From: an uncultured Ruminococcus sp.
GTDB lineage: Bacteria; Bacillota; Clostridia; Oscillospirales; Ruminococcaceae
NCBI GenBank assembly: GCA_934435205.1
Contig: CAKSAK010000005.1
Coordinates: 124,001-188,000, forward strand
Length of the DNA: 64,000 nucleotides
Direction: 5' to 3'
The notes beneath the pieces were generated by a model. It saw only the letters and a program-made list of their open reading frames with translations, had not been told where the DNA came from and did no database searches. Positions 51,308-61,014 of the stretch are shown here, one piece after another. Both the position numbers and the translations under genes were made by a program. Each line of letters starts with the position of its first letter. Positions within the stretch are counted from its first letter, which is position 1.

Positions 51308-52414
51308 TTATTCTGCATAGCGAAAACTCATAGCTGAATCGAAAATATCTTCTCCCATTGAAACATACTTTAGTGGTATCACCACATTATATTGTATATA
51401 TTCGCTGTCAGAAAACTCGTATATGCCCTGAACGTTTACACTTTGATCCTCACCCAGAGCCGCAATAACACAGCCTCGCTTGCCGTTACCAATGTCAAGT
51501 CCCCGATAATCCAGCCAAACATTATCATCAGATCTGATATCAGCCGACTTTGCATACATATCAAGCATATCATCGACTGTGGTCTTGTCAAGCCGCTGAT
51601 AATAAGACAATGACAGGTTTAAGCCGTCATATTTTTCGTCCACTTTGCCGTCAATAAGGTTTGCATAGACTATCTTCACATCTCTTGTGCCGTCAAAATC
51701 GTCTGTGGTTATCTCTTGCTTTTCCACCTTTGCGGCAGAAAATCCACCTATCTCAGGCAGATCTAAAGCGGCAGAAAAATCTGAAAGCTCTATGGTCAGA
51801 CCGTTTTCAACATCATAACGGTCTGTATCCACCGACCCTCCGTTGAACATATCATAAACATAACTGTCTATGACCATGTAAACACCACCCGTGGTGATAT
51901 TCGCAGAAATGCCATTTTCGTCAACGAAACTTTCAAGTTTCGTGAACGTGCTGTCCTCGTCAAACTGCATTATAACCGCACTGGCTTTCTGCTCGTCGCT
52001 TATTTTGTCACTAAACTCAAAGCGAATGACCCCACCTCCGAAATCAGCGTCAGTATACTTGACAGGTATACTAAGAAGCGGCTCGTCAGAGTTTATCATT
52101 GCGTTTATACCATAATAATCAGAAAGCTTTGCTCCTGCACCAAAATTGCCCTCTATGGTGCATTTTGCCGTATATGGTATTTCACTAAGGTCACAAACAA
52201 GCTCAGGGTCATGGATCATTTCCACCTGCGAACTGTCGTCCGCCTGTGAACTTTCTTCCATGCTGTCAGGCGTATCTGACACCGCTTCCGTGGTGGTGGC
52301 AGTATCTTTTGTTTCCAAAACGCTGTCTGCGGTTTCCTCAACAGGTCCGCAGGCGCAAAGTGATACTGACAGCAATGCCGCCAGCAATACGGCTGTTTTT
52401 CTGCTATTTTTCAT
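51308..52414 (-). CDS. Lipoprotein of unknown function
   Basis: 368 residues. Signal peptide with lipobox LCAC (Cys 22), then a Thr/Ser/Glu/Asp-rich linker (about 25-65) and a soluble domain of unknown family. Surface-anchored. The Thr/Ser-rich linker style is shared with the lipoprotein at 61421. Confidence 0.85.
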   Translation of the reverse strand: MKNSRKTAVLLAALLSVSLCACGPVEETADSVLETKDTATTTEAVSDTPDSMEESSQADDSSQVEMIHDPELVCDLSEIPYTAKCTIEGNFGAGAKLSDYYGINAMINSDEPLLSIPVKYTDADFGGGVIRFEFSDKISDEQKASAVIMQFDEDSTFTKLESFVDENGISANITTGGVYMVIDSYVYDMFNGGSVDTDRYDVENGLTIELSDFSAALDLPEIGGFSAAKVEKQEITTDDFDGTRDVKIVYANLIDGKVDEKYDGLNLSLSYYQRLDKTTVDDMLDMYAKSADIRSDDNVWLDYRGLDIGNGKRGCVIAALGEDQSVNVQGIYEFSDSEYIQYNVVIPLKYVSMGEDIFDSAMSFRYAE

Positions 52415-52449
52415 ATTAAGTTTCTCCCTATTTTTTTATTTTGTTTACC

Positions 52450-53076
52450 TTACAAGTCCTTGAAGTCCACCCTTGCACCCGTCAAAGCACTTTCCATTAT
52501 TATTCTTGCGCACTCTGAAAGTGAAACTGCGCTTTTGCAGGTCATCATGGCTTTTTGTATGCAAAGTCCGAAAACTAGGTGAAGCTCTCCCCTGCCTGCT
52601 GACTTCTGCGCTATAGGCAGGAGCGCCTGCCAAAGAAGCTTTATATAGCTTTGGACAGTTTCGCCTGTGGTGCAGTTTCTTATTTTGCCAAAGCTTGCGC
52701 CCCCTGCGTTTGCCGCCGTGTAGCGGAGCATTTCCCCAACGTCTGTGAAAGGCTCGTTATATTTTTGAAGCACTCCTGCGGTAAAAGACCACACTGAGTA
52801 GTTATTGCCCACAAGCTTTTCGTCAATGATATCGCCGTAGAAATACTTTCTGCCTGACTTATCAGTGAACACTGTGAAAACGTCCTCCTCTTTCACGCCC
52901 TCTGTCATGAAAAGCTTTCTCACGTCCTGCTGGCAGGAATAGCCTGCAAGAGAGCCTATACAGCACAAAAGGGATTGTGGGTGAACGTAGCCCTCGGGGC
53001 TTCTCATGGCTCTGAGAAGTCTGTCAAATATCTCAAAGGCACTGCTTTTATATTGTTCAAGTTCCATTTTTATCAC
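52450..53076 (-). CDS. Hypothetical protein
   Basis: 208 residues, soluble, helical, several Cys residues. No family recognised. Either Met at residue 1 or residue 4 may start (GGTGAT nearby). Six bases after the DUF2085 gene, so it may form an operon with it and the small zinc protein. Confidence 0.65.
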   Translation of the reverse strand: MIKMELEQYKSSAFEIFDRLLRAMRSPEGYVHPQSLLCCIGSLAGYSCQQDVRKLFMTEGVKEEDVFTVFTDKSGRKYFYGDIIDEKLVGNNYSVWSFTAGVLQKYNEPFTDVGEMLRYTAANAGGASFGKIRNCTTGETVQSYIKLLWQALLPIAQKSAGRGELHLVFGLCIQKAMMTCKSAVSLSECARIIMESALTGARVDFKDL

Positions 53077-53082
53077 CGTTTC

Positions 53083-53463
53083 TCACGTTTTCGCTCCCCT
53101 TTTTATCTTTTTTATCACAAATCTGATGATATTAACATAGATCACCGCAAGTCCAAAGCCACCAAGCAAACCTGTTATCAACCGACGTTTATTGGTGGAC
53201 TTTTTCACCCCTGAATACTGCAAAAGCCAATCCAGCATGGTAGTTTCACAGCAGAGTACGGCTATGAGAGCGGATATATTTTTCTTTACCGCCAGCGGAA
53301 AGCCTGCAAGCTGTCCTGCAAGCACGCCTGTACACCTTGCGCACACCGGAAACTGCCAGCCGTGAAAAAAGAAGCTTCTGTCAGGGCGTTGGTGACAGCC
53401 TGCCGACGCACCAAGCTTCATAAGATAAAGCCACAGTGCATATGGGTCTTTTCTCTTTCTCAT
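53083..53463 (-). CDS. DUF2085 membrane protein
   Basis: 126 residues from ATG 53463, two bases... i.e. one base after the stop of the preceding gene, so translation is coupled. Conserved CHQRPDRSFFFHGWQFPVCARCTG motif region with His/Cys residues, then three hydrophobic segments: DUF2085. Function unknown. Confidence 0.82.
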   Translation of the reverse strand: MRKRKDPYALWLYLMKLGASAGCHQRPDRSFFFHGWQFPVCARCTGVLAGQLAGFPLAVKKNISALIAVLCCETTMLDWLLQYSGVKKSTNKRRLITGLLGGFGLAVIYVNIIRFVIKKIKRGAKT

Positions 53464-53464
53464 G

Positions 53465-53695
53465 CTATGCTCTGAACTTATAATCGCAATCAGGACAGAC
53501 CCAATAGGAGCGTGTTTTTGACTTGCTTTCCATGCCGCAAAGTCCGCAGATAAGCCCTGGCAGTCCGAACAGTATATAGCCGCAGCAGCCTTTTCCAAAG
53601 CCGTATTTGCCGCTTCTGTAGTCTGTTTCGCTTATAAGCTGACAATTCCTGCCGCCGCATTTTGGACAGCGTTTGCCTGTACAAAAATCTGCCAT
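53465..53695 (-). CDS. Small zinc-ribbon protein
   Basis: 76 residues with CPKCGG near residue 10 and CPDCDY near residue 68, the two halves of a zinc ribbon separated by a Gly-rich hydrophobic hairpin (GCCGYILFGLPGLICGLCG). Likely membrane-associated. Unknown role. Confidence 0.75.
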   Translation of the reverse strand: MADFCTGKRCPKCGGRNCQLISETDYRSGKYGFGKGCCGYILFGLPGLICGLCGMESKSKTRSYWVCPDCDYKFRA

Positions 53696-53800
53696 GGTGT
53701 TTTCCGCCTTTCTTTTGTGTGGTGTTTATCAGATAAAATTCAGGGGCTTGACGATCTGAAAAGACCTGTCAGCCCGCTGAAATATTTTTATCCTTTGGTA

Positions 53801-55237
53801 TTATACGTTTATTTCTGCAACATCGTCAGAAACGCCGTTTGCTTCAACAACAGGCTTTACGCAGTTTTCGATAAACTCGTCCACCTGCTGTGGGCATCTG
53901 CCGATAAAGTTCTCAGGCTTCATTATCTTATCCATTTCTTCCTTTGTTATCATGAACATAGGGTCATTGAGGATAAGCTCGCAGAGGTTGTTGTCAAGTC
54001 CCTCTTTCTTTACTCTTGCGCCTGCTACCATTGAATACTCTCTGATCCTCTCGTGGAGTTCCTGTCTGTTTCCGCCCTTTTCTACGGCGTCCATCATAAT
54101 GTTCTCAGTAGCCATGAAAGGAAGCTCTGCCATAACTCTTCTTCTGATGATCTTGTCATATACTACCAAGCCGTTTTCAGGGTCGGTAACATTGAGCATG
54201 ATATTAAGTATAGCGTCAACGCCAAGGAAAGCTTCGGCAACGGAAATTCTCTTGTTTGCAGAATCGTCGAGAGTTCTCTCAAACCACTGTGTACCTGCTG
54301 TGAATGCAGGGTTGAGAACGTCGCAGATAACGTATCTGGCAAGTGATGTTATTCTCTCATCTCTCATTGGATTTCTCTTATATGCCATAGCGGAAGAACC
54401 TATCTGGTTTTTCTCGAATGGCTCTTCGATCTCCTTGAATGACTGCAAAATTCTTATATCGTTAGAGAACTTCATAGCAGACTGAGCGATACCGGCAAGA
54501 ACTGAGCACACCTGATAGTCCATTTTTCTTGAATAGGTCTGACCTGAAACTGGAACGACAGCCTCAAAGCCCATTTCCTCGGCTATCATTTTTTCAAGCT
54601 CTTTTACCTTATCAGTATCTCCGTGGAAAAGCTCCATAAATGAAGCCTGTGTGCCTGTAGTACCCTTTGAACCAAGGAGTTTGAGGTTAGCAAGTCTGAA
54701 ATCCAGATCTTCAAGATCCATAAGAAGCTCGTTGCACCAAAGAGTAGCTCTCTTGCCCACTGTTGTGAGCTGTGCAGGCTGGAGGTGAGTATAGGCAAGG
54801 CAAGGCATAGCCTTATACTTATCGGCAAACTTAGCGAGCTGGTCGATGACCTTGACAAGCTTTCTCTTTACGACTTTAAGTGCATCTCTCATGATGATAA
54901 CGTCTGTATTATCACCTACATAGCAGGAAGTTGCGCCAAGGTGGATAATACCTGCTGCCTTTGGGCAAACAAGACCATAGGCATAAACGTGTGACATAAC
55001 GTCATGGCGAACAAGCTTTTCACGCTCAGCGGCAGCGGCATAATCTATATTATCAATGTTAGCTTCAAGCTCGTCTACCTGCTCCTGAGTAACGTTAAGA
55101 CCGAGCTTCATTTCAGCACGGGCAAGGGCTACCCACAGCTTTCTCCAAGTAGTAAACTTCTTGTCAGCAGAGAAAATAAACTGCATTTCCTTGCTTGCAT
55201 ATCTGGTACAAAACGGGCTTTCATAAGAATTTGTCAT
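53801..55237 (-). CDS. purB: Adenylosuccinate lyase
   Basis: 478 residues. Fumarase/aspartase superfamily with signature SSAMAYKRNPMRDE and the TSCYVGDNTD substrate loop. Catalyses two steps of purine synthesis (SAICAR and adenylosuccinate cleavage). GAGGTC before ATG 55237. Stands alone, not in a pur operon. Confidence 0.95.
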   Translation of the reverse strand: MTNSYESPFCTRYASKEMQFIFSADKKFTTWRKLWVALARAEMKLGLNVTQEQVDELEANIDNIDYAAAAEREKLVRHDVMSHVYAYGLVCPKAAGIIHLGATSCYVGDNTDVIIMRDALKVVKRKLVKVIDQLAKFADKYKAMPCLAYTHLQPAQLTTVGKRATLWCNELLMDLEDLDFRLANLKLLGSKGTTGTQASFMELFHGDTDKVKELEKMIAEEMGFEAVVPVSGQTYSRKMDYQVCSVLAGIAQSAMKFSNDIRILQSFKEIEEPFEKNQIGSSAMAYKRNPMRDERITSLARYVICDVLNPAFTAGTQWFERTLDDSANKRISVAEAFLGVDAILNIMLNVTDPENGLVVYDKIIRRRVMAELPFMATENIMMDAVEKGGNRQELHERIREYSMVAGARVKKEGLDNNLCELILNDPMFMITKEEMDKIMKPENFIGRCPQQVDEFIENCVKPVVEANGVSDDVAEINV

Positions 55238-55367
55238 TGTTCTTCGACCTCTTTCGTAATATTATATAATGTATACACATTTATTATAGCATATTTTTTG
55301 CGGGTTTACAATAGGTTTGAAGAGAAATGTTTTATATCAGATCTCAAAGGCTCCACAATTGAAATCC

Positions 55368-55396
55368 TTGACATTTGTTAATATGCGTGATATAAT
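55368..55396 (+). promoter_or_regulatory. Consensus sigma-A promoter
   Basis: TTGACA (55368-55373), 17 bases, TATAAT (55391-55396). About 70 bases before ATG 55468 of the O-antigen-ligase-like gene. The gap from 55257 holds nothing else clear. Confidence 0.85.
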
Positions 55397-55467
55397 ATAT
55401 CTACATTTTGTTAAAGCAGTCCATATAAAAGCCATGTGGTGTCGCTTTGAGTAAAAGAGGGTATAAT

Positions 55468-56865
55468 ATGAAAAGAAACATAAAAGAAAAGGCTATTCAC
55501 TACTCAAAAATAATAGCCACTGAAAAAAGCTTCACTTTGTTTATAATACTCACATTAGTACTGATACCTTTAGGTGAGATCGCAACGCTAGTTCACAACG
55601 AGTATTTTGTGTCCCAGCCTGTTATCGTTGACTTTGCAGGCTGGGTGGGCAGTATAATGGCAGTTGCATATTTTATTGCAAACCGAAAAAAGTATTATCC
55701 GTCTGACTTCTTTCTTTTCACATTGTTTATGTTTGCTGTAATATCAAGCACATTTTCGCATGACAGAAATCAGACTCTTTTCGGTTTCTATTATGACGAA
55801 TGGTTTATACATTATATGGCATACTTCACCTTGATGTTTGCAGCAACAAATGTCAAAAAACTGAAATACAAAGAATATATCCTTGCTGCATTTGTTACTG
55901 TGACAGCTATAAATATAGTACCAAGCGTGTTGGAATCTGTTGGAGCATGGCCATATTATGCGTACTTTGGTGCAGAATCTCATGAAGAAAACAAATGGGT
56001 GTACGGACTTACCCAAAACTCAAACTTCTATGCAGGAATAAGCACAGTTTTCACTGCTTGCTGCACAATGTTGTTCTTATTTGCCAAGAGCAAAAAGACG
56101 TGCATTATACTATTCATAATAGACCTCCTGAGCTTTTACTGTTCCATATCAACAGGCACAAGAATATCGTTGGTAGGCAACATTTGCTTTATGATATTTG
56201 CTATGATACTTATATTTCTTCTGCACAGAAAAGAGGCGTCAAAATCAGAATTGAAATGTCATTTGAAGCGTTACGGAGTTGTTTTGGCGGCATTTGGCGT
56301 TATATTCTTTATCCTTGTTAAATTCTTCGGAAGACTTAATGGTGATCTCGAAACTACCATAGGTGAATTTGAGAATATGGGTTCTCTTTCTGCATTTGAT
56401 TCATTCGGCAGTTGGCGTGGCTATATTTGGCGTATCGGGCTTGAATCTGTGCCTGATTTCTGGCTGACAGGTATTGGGCTTGACAATTATCGTGACGCAT
56501 TTGAATACAGAGCAGATTTTTCTACACTTCCTTGGACACAAGGCAAGGGGCATAATGAATACATACACATACTTGTCACTGAGGGCGTTTTTGCTTTAGT
56601 AAATTACCTTGCACTTCTGTTTTATGCGTTTTTCACAGGAATAAAGAGCGCACTCAAAGGCATAAACAAGGATCGTACAAACGCTGTTGTGACCTGCATT
56701 TTTCTGACAATGTTCATCGCTTATACTTCACAGGCTTGCTTTAACAGTAGTATTGTAAATACTACACCATATTTCTGGGTAGTTCTTGGAATGGTAATGA
56801 CAAAAAATCATCAGCGGCCTTTTGGCTACAGAATGAAGCTCAAGAAGAGACAAAGCAAAAGTTAA
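55468..56865 (+). CDS. O-antigen ligase (WaaL/Wzy)-like membrane protein
   Basis: 465 residues from ATG 55468. About 10-12 TM helices and, near residue 365, the GKGHNEYIHILVTEGV motif typical of the O-antigen ligase superfamily loop, with RAxF-like arginines before it. Polymerises or transfers envelope glycans. No glycosyltransferase genes next to it, so the substrate is unknown. Confidence 0.85.
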   Translation: MKRNIKEKAIHYSKIIATEKSFTLFIILTLVLIPLGEIATLVHNEYFVSQPVIVDFAGWVGSIMAVAYFIANRKKYYPSDFFLFTLFMFAVISSTFSHDRNQTLFGFYYDEWFIHYMAYFTLMFAATNVKKLKYKEYILAAFVTVTAINIVPSVLESVGAWPYYAYFGAESHEENKWVYGLTQNSNFYAGISTVFTACCTMLFLFAKSKKTCIILFIIDLLSFYCSISTGTRISLVGNICFMIFAMILIFLLHRKEASKSELKCHLKRYGVVLAAFGVIFFILVKFFGRLNGDLETTIGEFENMGSLSAFDSFGSWRGYIWRIGLESVPDFWLTGIGLDNYRDAFEYRADFSTLPWTQGKGHNEYIHILVTEGVFALVNYLALLFYAFFTGIKSALKGINKDRTNAVVTCIFLTMFIAYTSQACFNSSIVNTTPYFWVVLGMVMTKNHQRPFGYRMKLKKRQSKS

Positions 56866-56901
56866 ATTTCTGTAAATTTTCAAGTGAAAACAAGGCTGTG
56901 C

Positions 56902-56930
56902 TTGACTTTTTGGGGCGGATATGTTATGAT
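56902..56930 (+). promoter_or_regulatory. Promoter of the rplU operon
   Basis: TTGACT (56902-56907), 17 bases, TATGAT (56925-56930). Confidence 0.8.
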
Positions 56931-56936
56931 ATTAAA

Positions 56937-57017
56937 GCCGCATATTCACGGTCATAAGTGTTTGTGTTTGCAGACCACCGTGCGTAGCGAGTTTATTTAA
57001 AGGTAGGTGCATTCGTA
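56937..57017 (+). promoter_or_regulatory. L21 leader RNA
   Basis: About 80-base leader between the promoter and rplU with CAGACCACCGTGCGTAGCGAG, the kind of element known as the L21 leader in Firmicutes, where ribosomal protein L21 regulates its own operon. Assigned from position and partial motif; the fold was not computed. Confidence 0.55.
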
Positions 57018-57329
57018 ATGTACGCAGTAATTGAAACAGGCGGAAAGCAGTATCAGGTCAAGCCTGGTGATGAGGTTTTCGTAGAAAAGCTGGACGTAAA
57101 CGCTGAGGACGCTGTTACTTTCGATAAGGTAATGGTTGTTGGCGCTGACGACGGTATCAAGGTTGGCGCTCCATATGTTGACGGCGCTTCCGTAACAGCT
57201 AAGGTCATCAAGAACGGCAAGTCCAAGAAGGTGACTGTATTCACTTACAAGCCAAAGAAGGGCGAAAAGACCAAGATCGGTCACAGACAGCCTTACACTA
57301 AGGTTATGATCGAAGCTATCAACGCATAA
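57018..57329 (+). CDS. rplU: Ribosomal protein L21
   Basis: 103 residues, full length. [18 protein letters not shown] start and [17 protein letters not shown] end are diagnostic. Its stop overlaps the prp start by one base (TAATG). Confidence 0.98.
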   Translation: MYAVIETGGKQYQVKPGDEVFVEKLDVNAEDAVTFDKVMVVGADDGIKVGAPYVDGASVTAKVIKNGKSKKVTVFTYKPKKGEKTKIGHRQPYTKVMIEAINA

Positions 57330-57649
57330 TGATCTGTGCTGATTTTTTCAGAAATGAGCATGACAGACTTGTGGGATTTCGTATAACGGGTCACGCAGGT
57401 TATGCAGATTATGGCGAGGACGTATGCTGTGCAAGCGTATCGTCTGCTGTAATGTTGACGGCTAACACTGTCACTGAGGCTTTTAAGATAAAGGCTGATG
57501 TTGCAGTGGAAGAAAACGAAATAATATTAAGGCTTGAAAATGACAGCTCAGAGGAGGGGGACAAGCTACTTTTAGGGCTTCTCACTCATTTATATTTCCT
57601 AGCTGAGGAATTTTCAGGCAGGATCAAAGTCACGGTCAGAGATAACTGA
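57329..57649 (+). CDS. prp: Ribosomal-processing cysteine protease Prp
   Basis: 106 residues. Active-site His22 in ITGHAGYADYGEDVCCASVS and Cys34. In Firmicutes Prp removes the N-terminal extension of L27. Lies, as usual, between rplU and rpmA. Confidence 0.95.
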   Translation: MICADFFRNEHDRLVGFRITGHAGYADYGEDVCCASVSSAVMLTANTVTEAFKIKADVAVEENEIILRLENDSSEEGDKLLLGLLTHLYFLAEEFSGRIKVTVRDN

Positions 57650-57684
57650 TCGGACGGATTACATTTTATGGAGGTGTAATTTAG

Positions 57685-57966
57685 ATGATTAAGATTTCAA
57701 TGCAGTTTTTCGCTCATAAAAAGGGAATGGGTTCTACAAAGAACGGACGTGATTCTGAGTCAAAGAGACTTGGCGTAAAGAGAGCTGACGGTCAGTTCGT
57801 ACTGGCTGGTAACATCCTCGTTCGTCAGAGAGGTACTCACATTCACCCAGGCGAGAACGTTAAGAAGGGTTCTGACGATACTCTGTTCGCAACAAGCGAC
57901 GGTGTTGTAAGATTTGAAAGACTCGGTAGAGACCGCAAGAAGGTTTCGGTTTATCCCAAGGCTTAA
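57685..57966 (+). CDS. rpmA: Ribosomal protein L27
   Basis: 93 residues with the Firmicute N-terminal extension MIKISMQFF before [14 protein letters not shown]; Prp cleaves after Phe9. GGAGGTG upstream. Followed by a small hairpin and T-run near 57975-58010. Confidence 0.98.
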   Translation: MIKISMQFFAHKKGMGSTKNGRDSESKRLGVKRADGQFVLAGNILVRQRGTHIHPGENVKKGSDDTLFATSDGVVRFERLGRDRKKVSVYPKA

Positions 57967-58063
57967 TTTTGTAACATATGACCCTGAGCCTTAGGCTTGG
58001 GGTCTTTTGTTGATTAATGACAACTAAATTTACGCATAATATCATTTATAAGGAGGTTTGATC

Positions 58064-59341
58064 ATGTTTGTCGATCAGGCGAAGATCTATATAAAAGCCG
58101 GTGACGGCGGCGATGGTGCAGTTTCATTCCACCGTGAGAAATACGTTGCGGCAGGCGGTCCGGACGGCGGTGACGGCGGTAAAGGCGGAGATATTGTTTT
58201 CGTTGTTGACGACAATATCTCAAACCTTATAGATTTCAGATATAAGAGAAAATATGTTGCCGAAAAGGGGCAGAACGGCAGCGGCAAAAACTGCTCAGGC
58301 AGGAATGCTCCCGACCTTGTTGTCAAAGTTCCTAGAGGCACTGTGGTTAGAGAGATAAAGAGCGGCAGGATACTTGCCGACCTTTCTACCGATGAGCCTG
58401 CTGTTATCGCTCACGGAGGCAAGGGCGGACGTGGAAACGCTCATTTTGCCACTTCCACAAGGCAGATACCGAAGTTTGCAAAGCCCGGTTTCCGTGGTGA
58501 CGAATATGAGGTAATGCTTGAACTCAAGCTTATTGCAGACGTGGGACTTGTGGGCTTTCCGAACGTGGGTAAATCCACGCTCATCTCTGTTGTATCGGCG
58601 GCAAAGCCAAAGATAGCCAACTATCACTTCACTACCCTGACGCCTGTCCTTGGCGTTGTTAAGATAGAAGAGGGAAAATCCTTTGTTATGGCGGATATCC
58701 CAGGTCTTATCGAGGGAGCGAGCGAGGGCGTCGGTCTTGGTCACGAATTTCTCAGACACGTTGAGAGGTGCAGACTTATCGTTCACGTTATCGACGTTTC
58801 AGGCAGCGAGGGCAGAGATCCTATCGAGGATTTCAAGGCGATAAATCACGAGCTTGAAAACTTCTCAATGGAGCTTGCGGAAGCTCCGCAGATAGTTGCC
58901 GCAAACAAGAGCGATATGGCTACTCCTGAGCAAATCGAAAGGCTGAGAAACTACGTCGAGGATCAGGGACTTCTGTTCTATGAGATATCAGCCGCTACCA
59001 CAAAGGGTACGAAGGAGCTTATGTACGGCGTATGGGAGCGACTTTCTGTACTGCCGCCTGTTAAGCAGTTTGAGGCTCAGCCGCTCACGCAGGAGGAGCT
59101 TGACGATAAGCTCATCTCAAAGAAAGACTTCCGTGTTACTGTGGAGGACGGAGTTTACTTCGTGGAAGCAGACTGGCTTCTTGACATACTCAGGACGGCT
59201 AACATGGACGACTACTCCTCACTACAGTATTTCCAGAACGTACTCAGGACCAGCGGCATAATCGACAAGCTGGAAGAAATGGGTATCGAAGAGGGTGACA
59301 CTGTTTCTATATTCGACTTTGAGTTTGAATATCTCAGATAG
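58064..59341 (+). CDS. obgE: Obg GTPase (CgtA)
   Basis: 425 residues from ATG 58064 (AGGAGG). Gly-rich Obg fold (1-158), GTPase domain with GFPNVGKST, ADIPGLIEGA, NKSD, and a C-terminal OCT domain (about 345-425). Ribosome assembly and stress control. Confidence 0.97.
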   Translation: MFVDQAKIYIKAGDGGDGAVSFHREKYVAAGGPDGGDGGKGGDIVFVVDDNISNLIDFRYKRKYVAEKGQNGSGKNCSGRNAPDLVVKVPRGTVVREIKSGRILADLSTDEPAVIAHGGKGGRGNAHFATSTRQIPKFAKPGFRGDEYEVMLELKLIADVGLVGFPNVGKSTLISVVSAAKPKIANYHFTTLTPVLGVVKIEEGKSFVMADIPGLIEGASEGVGLGHEFLRHVERCRLIVHVIDVSGSEGRDPIEDFKAINHELENFSMELAEAPQIVAANKSDMATPEQIERLRNYVEDQGLLFYEISAATTKGTKELMYGVWERLSVLPPVKQFEAQPLTQEELDDKLISKKDFRVTVEDGVYFVEADWLLDILRTANMDDYSSLQYFQNVLRTSGIIDKLEEMGIEEGDTVSIFDFEFEYLR

Positions 59342-59370
59342 GAGGGAGCGTCACGGGAAAGCTTTCTGAT

Positions 59371-59760
59371 ATGGACGCTATGCAATACTCCCCTCTGGCA
59401 CTGGCTTTTATCGGGGACGGCGTTTACGAGATAAGGGTAAGGGAAAAGCTTATCCTTGAAGCTAATATGCCTGCGGACAAGCTGCACAAGCTCACTGTTG
59501 AGAGGGTGTGTGCGGAATATCAGGCAAAGGCTGTTCGCAAGTGGCTTGACGAGGGGCTGCTGAACGAACAGGAAATGGATATTTTTAAAAGGGGCAGAAA
59601 TGCAAAGGGCATAAATGCTCCGAAACATTCCACTGTGGGGGAATACCGCATGGCGACAGGTTTGGAATGTCTTTTCGGTTTTTTATATCTCACGGGACGT
59701 GAGGAACGTATAGGTGAACTGTTCGAGGCAGCATGGTCTGTGGGCAGCATCAATGGATAA
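59371..59760 (+). CDS. mrnC: Mini-ribonuclease III
   Basis: 129 residues: RNase III catalytic domain without the dsRNA-binding domain (LALAFIGDGVYEIRVREKL, HKLTVERVCAEYQAKAVR, GRNAKG). Processes 23S rRNA ends. The only ATG at 59371 has no RBS at a normal distance; AGGAGGG lies at 59340-59346, ideal for the in-frame ACG at 59353 or a nearby non-ATG start, so the N-terminus may be 6 residues longer. Confidence 0.9.
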   Translation: MDAMQYSPLALAFIGDGVYEIRVREKLILEANMPADKLHKLTVERVCAEYQAKAVRKWLDEGLLNEQEMDIFKRGRNAKGINAPKHSTVGEYRMATGLECLFGFLYLTGREERIGELFEAAWSVGSING

Positions 59761-59787
59761 TATTACAATACACAAGGAGTGAATCAA

Positions 59788-60531
59788 ATGTCAGGTCATT
59801 CAAAATGGGAAAACATTAAAAGAAAAAAGGGTGCAACAGACGCTGCAAGAGCTAAGATATTTACAAAGATAGGCAGAGAGATCGCTGTTGTAGTTAAGCA
59901 GGGCGGTGCTGATCCTGCAGGTAACGCAAAGCTGAGAGATCTTATCGCAAAGGCTAAGTCAAACAACGTGCCTAACGATAATATCGAGAGAATTATCAAA
60001 AAGGCAGCAGGCGACGGCGACAAGAACAGCTACGAGTCAATGGTATACGAGGGCTACGGTCCAAGCGGTGTTGCTGTTATCGTTGAGTGCCTTACAGACA
60101 ACAAGAACAGAACAGCAGGCGATATCCGTCACTTCTTCGACAAGTTCGGCGGAAACATGGGTACATCAGGCTGTGTATCTTTCATGTTCTCTGATGTTGG
60201 TACTGTTGTTATGGAGAACAATGGTGCTGACGAGGACAAGATAATGGAGGACTGCTTCGAGGCAGGTGCTGACGATTTCAACGTTGATGACGATGTTATC
60301 GAGATATCATGCGACCCTAATCAGGTATCTTCTGTAAGAGAAGCTCTCGAGGGAATGGGTTACAAGGTGCTTTCTGCTGAGGCTGAGAAAGTTCCTTCAA
60401 ACTACACAACTATCGAAGACGAGGACGCTATCAAGAAAATGGGTCTGCTTCTCGAGCATCTTGAGGACGATGACGACGTTCAGAACGTTTACCACAACTG
60501 GGAAAATATGCCGGTCGAAGAGGAAGAATAA
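59788..60531 (+). CDS. yebC: YebC/PmpR-family protein
   Basis: 247 residues from ATG 59788 (AAGGAG). MSGHSKWENIKRKKGATDAARAKIFTKI start is diagnostic. Family members help translation of difficult proline motifs or act as regulators. Confidence 0.95.
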   Translation: MSGHSKWENIKRKKGATDAARAKIFTKIGREIAVVVKQGGADPAGNAKLRDLIAKAKSNNVPNDNIERIIKKAAGDGDKNSYESMVYEGYGPSGVAVIVECLTDNKNRTAGDIRHFFDKFGGNMGTSGCVSFMFSDVGTVVMENNGADEDKIMEDCFEAGADDFNVDDDVIEISCDPNQVSSVREALEGMGYKVLSAEAEKVPSNYTTIEDEDAIKKMGLLLEHLEDDDDVQNVYHNWENMPVEEEE

Positions 60532-60572
60532 TTTTCGAGAGGTATATTTTACCGAAAGCTACATATAATAAT

Positions 60573-60600
60573 AGCCGACCTGTTATTGACAGGTCGGCTT
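60573..60600 (+). terminator. Terminator after yebC
   Basis: Stem GCCGACCTGT (60574-60583) / ACAGGTCGGC (60589-60598), 5-base loop, then a weak T-rich tail. Confidence 0.8.
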
Positions 60601-60686
60601 CATTTGTTGTGTATACATTCAACTGAGTTTATTTTTTCTGATCTGGTTGCTGTTTTTATAATGCTGTACTCATGGCTTTTATCGAT

Positions 60687-60992
60687 TTATATTGAAGCTG
60701 GTATGAAATAATCTTTTCCCTTTTCGAGCTTGAACACTATGGTCATATATTTGTCTGACTTGTTTTTATAGTTGTATTCTTTTAACTGCTTTGAATATTT
60801 ATTGTGTATGCAGTCATAAAAGAACTTTTCAGACGATTTGATTTTTATGTCGATACACCTTTGCATTCCTGTAAGATGAAGAAAATGCTTTGGAAAGGTT
60901 TTGACAAGTATTTGCCGGGAGTCCGTTTTTATCAGATAGAACTTGTCAAGCAATTGTTCTGTAAAAAGCTTTGCTATATCATATAGTGTCAT
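60687..60992 (-). CDS. Small protein, possible PBECR4-like RNase/toxin domain
   Basis: 101 residues. The FPKHFLHLTGMQ segment resembles the HLTG core of phage-type Barnase-EndoU-like (PBECR4) nuclease domains, usually found in toxins. No strong RBS. Lone gene in an intergenic region, convergent with yebC. Moderately likely to be a remnant. Confidence 0.45.
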   Translation of the reverse strand: MTLYDIAKLFTEQLLDKFYLIKTDSRQILVKTFPKHFLHLTGMQRCIDIKIKSSEKFFYDCIHNKYSKQLKEYNYKNKSDKYMTIVFKLEKGKDYFIPASI

Positions 60993-61014
60993 TTTTTGTC
61001 ACGTCCAGTATAAT

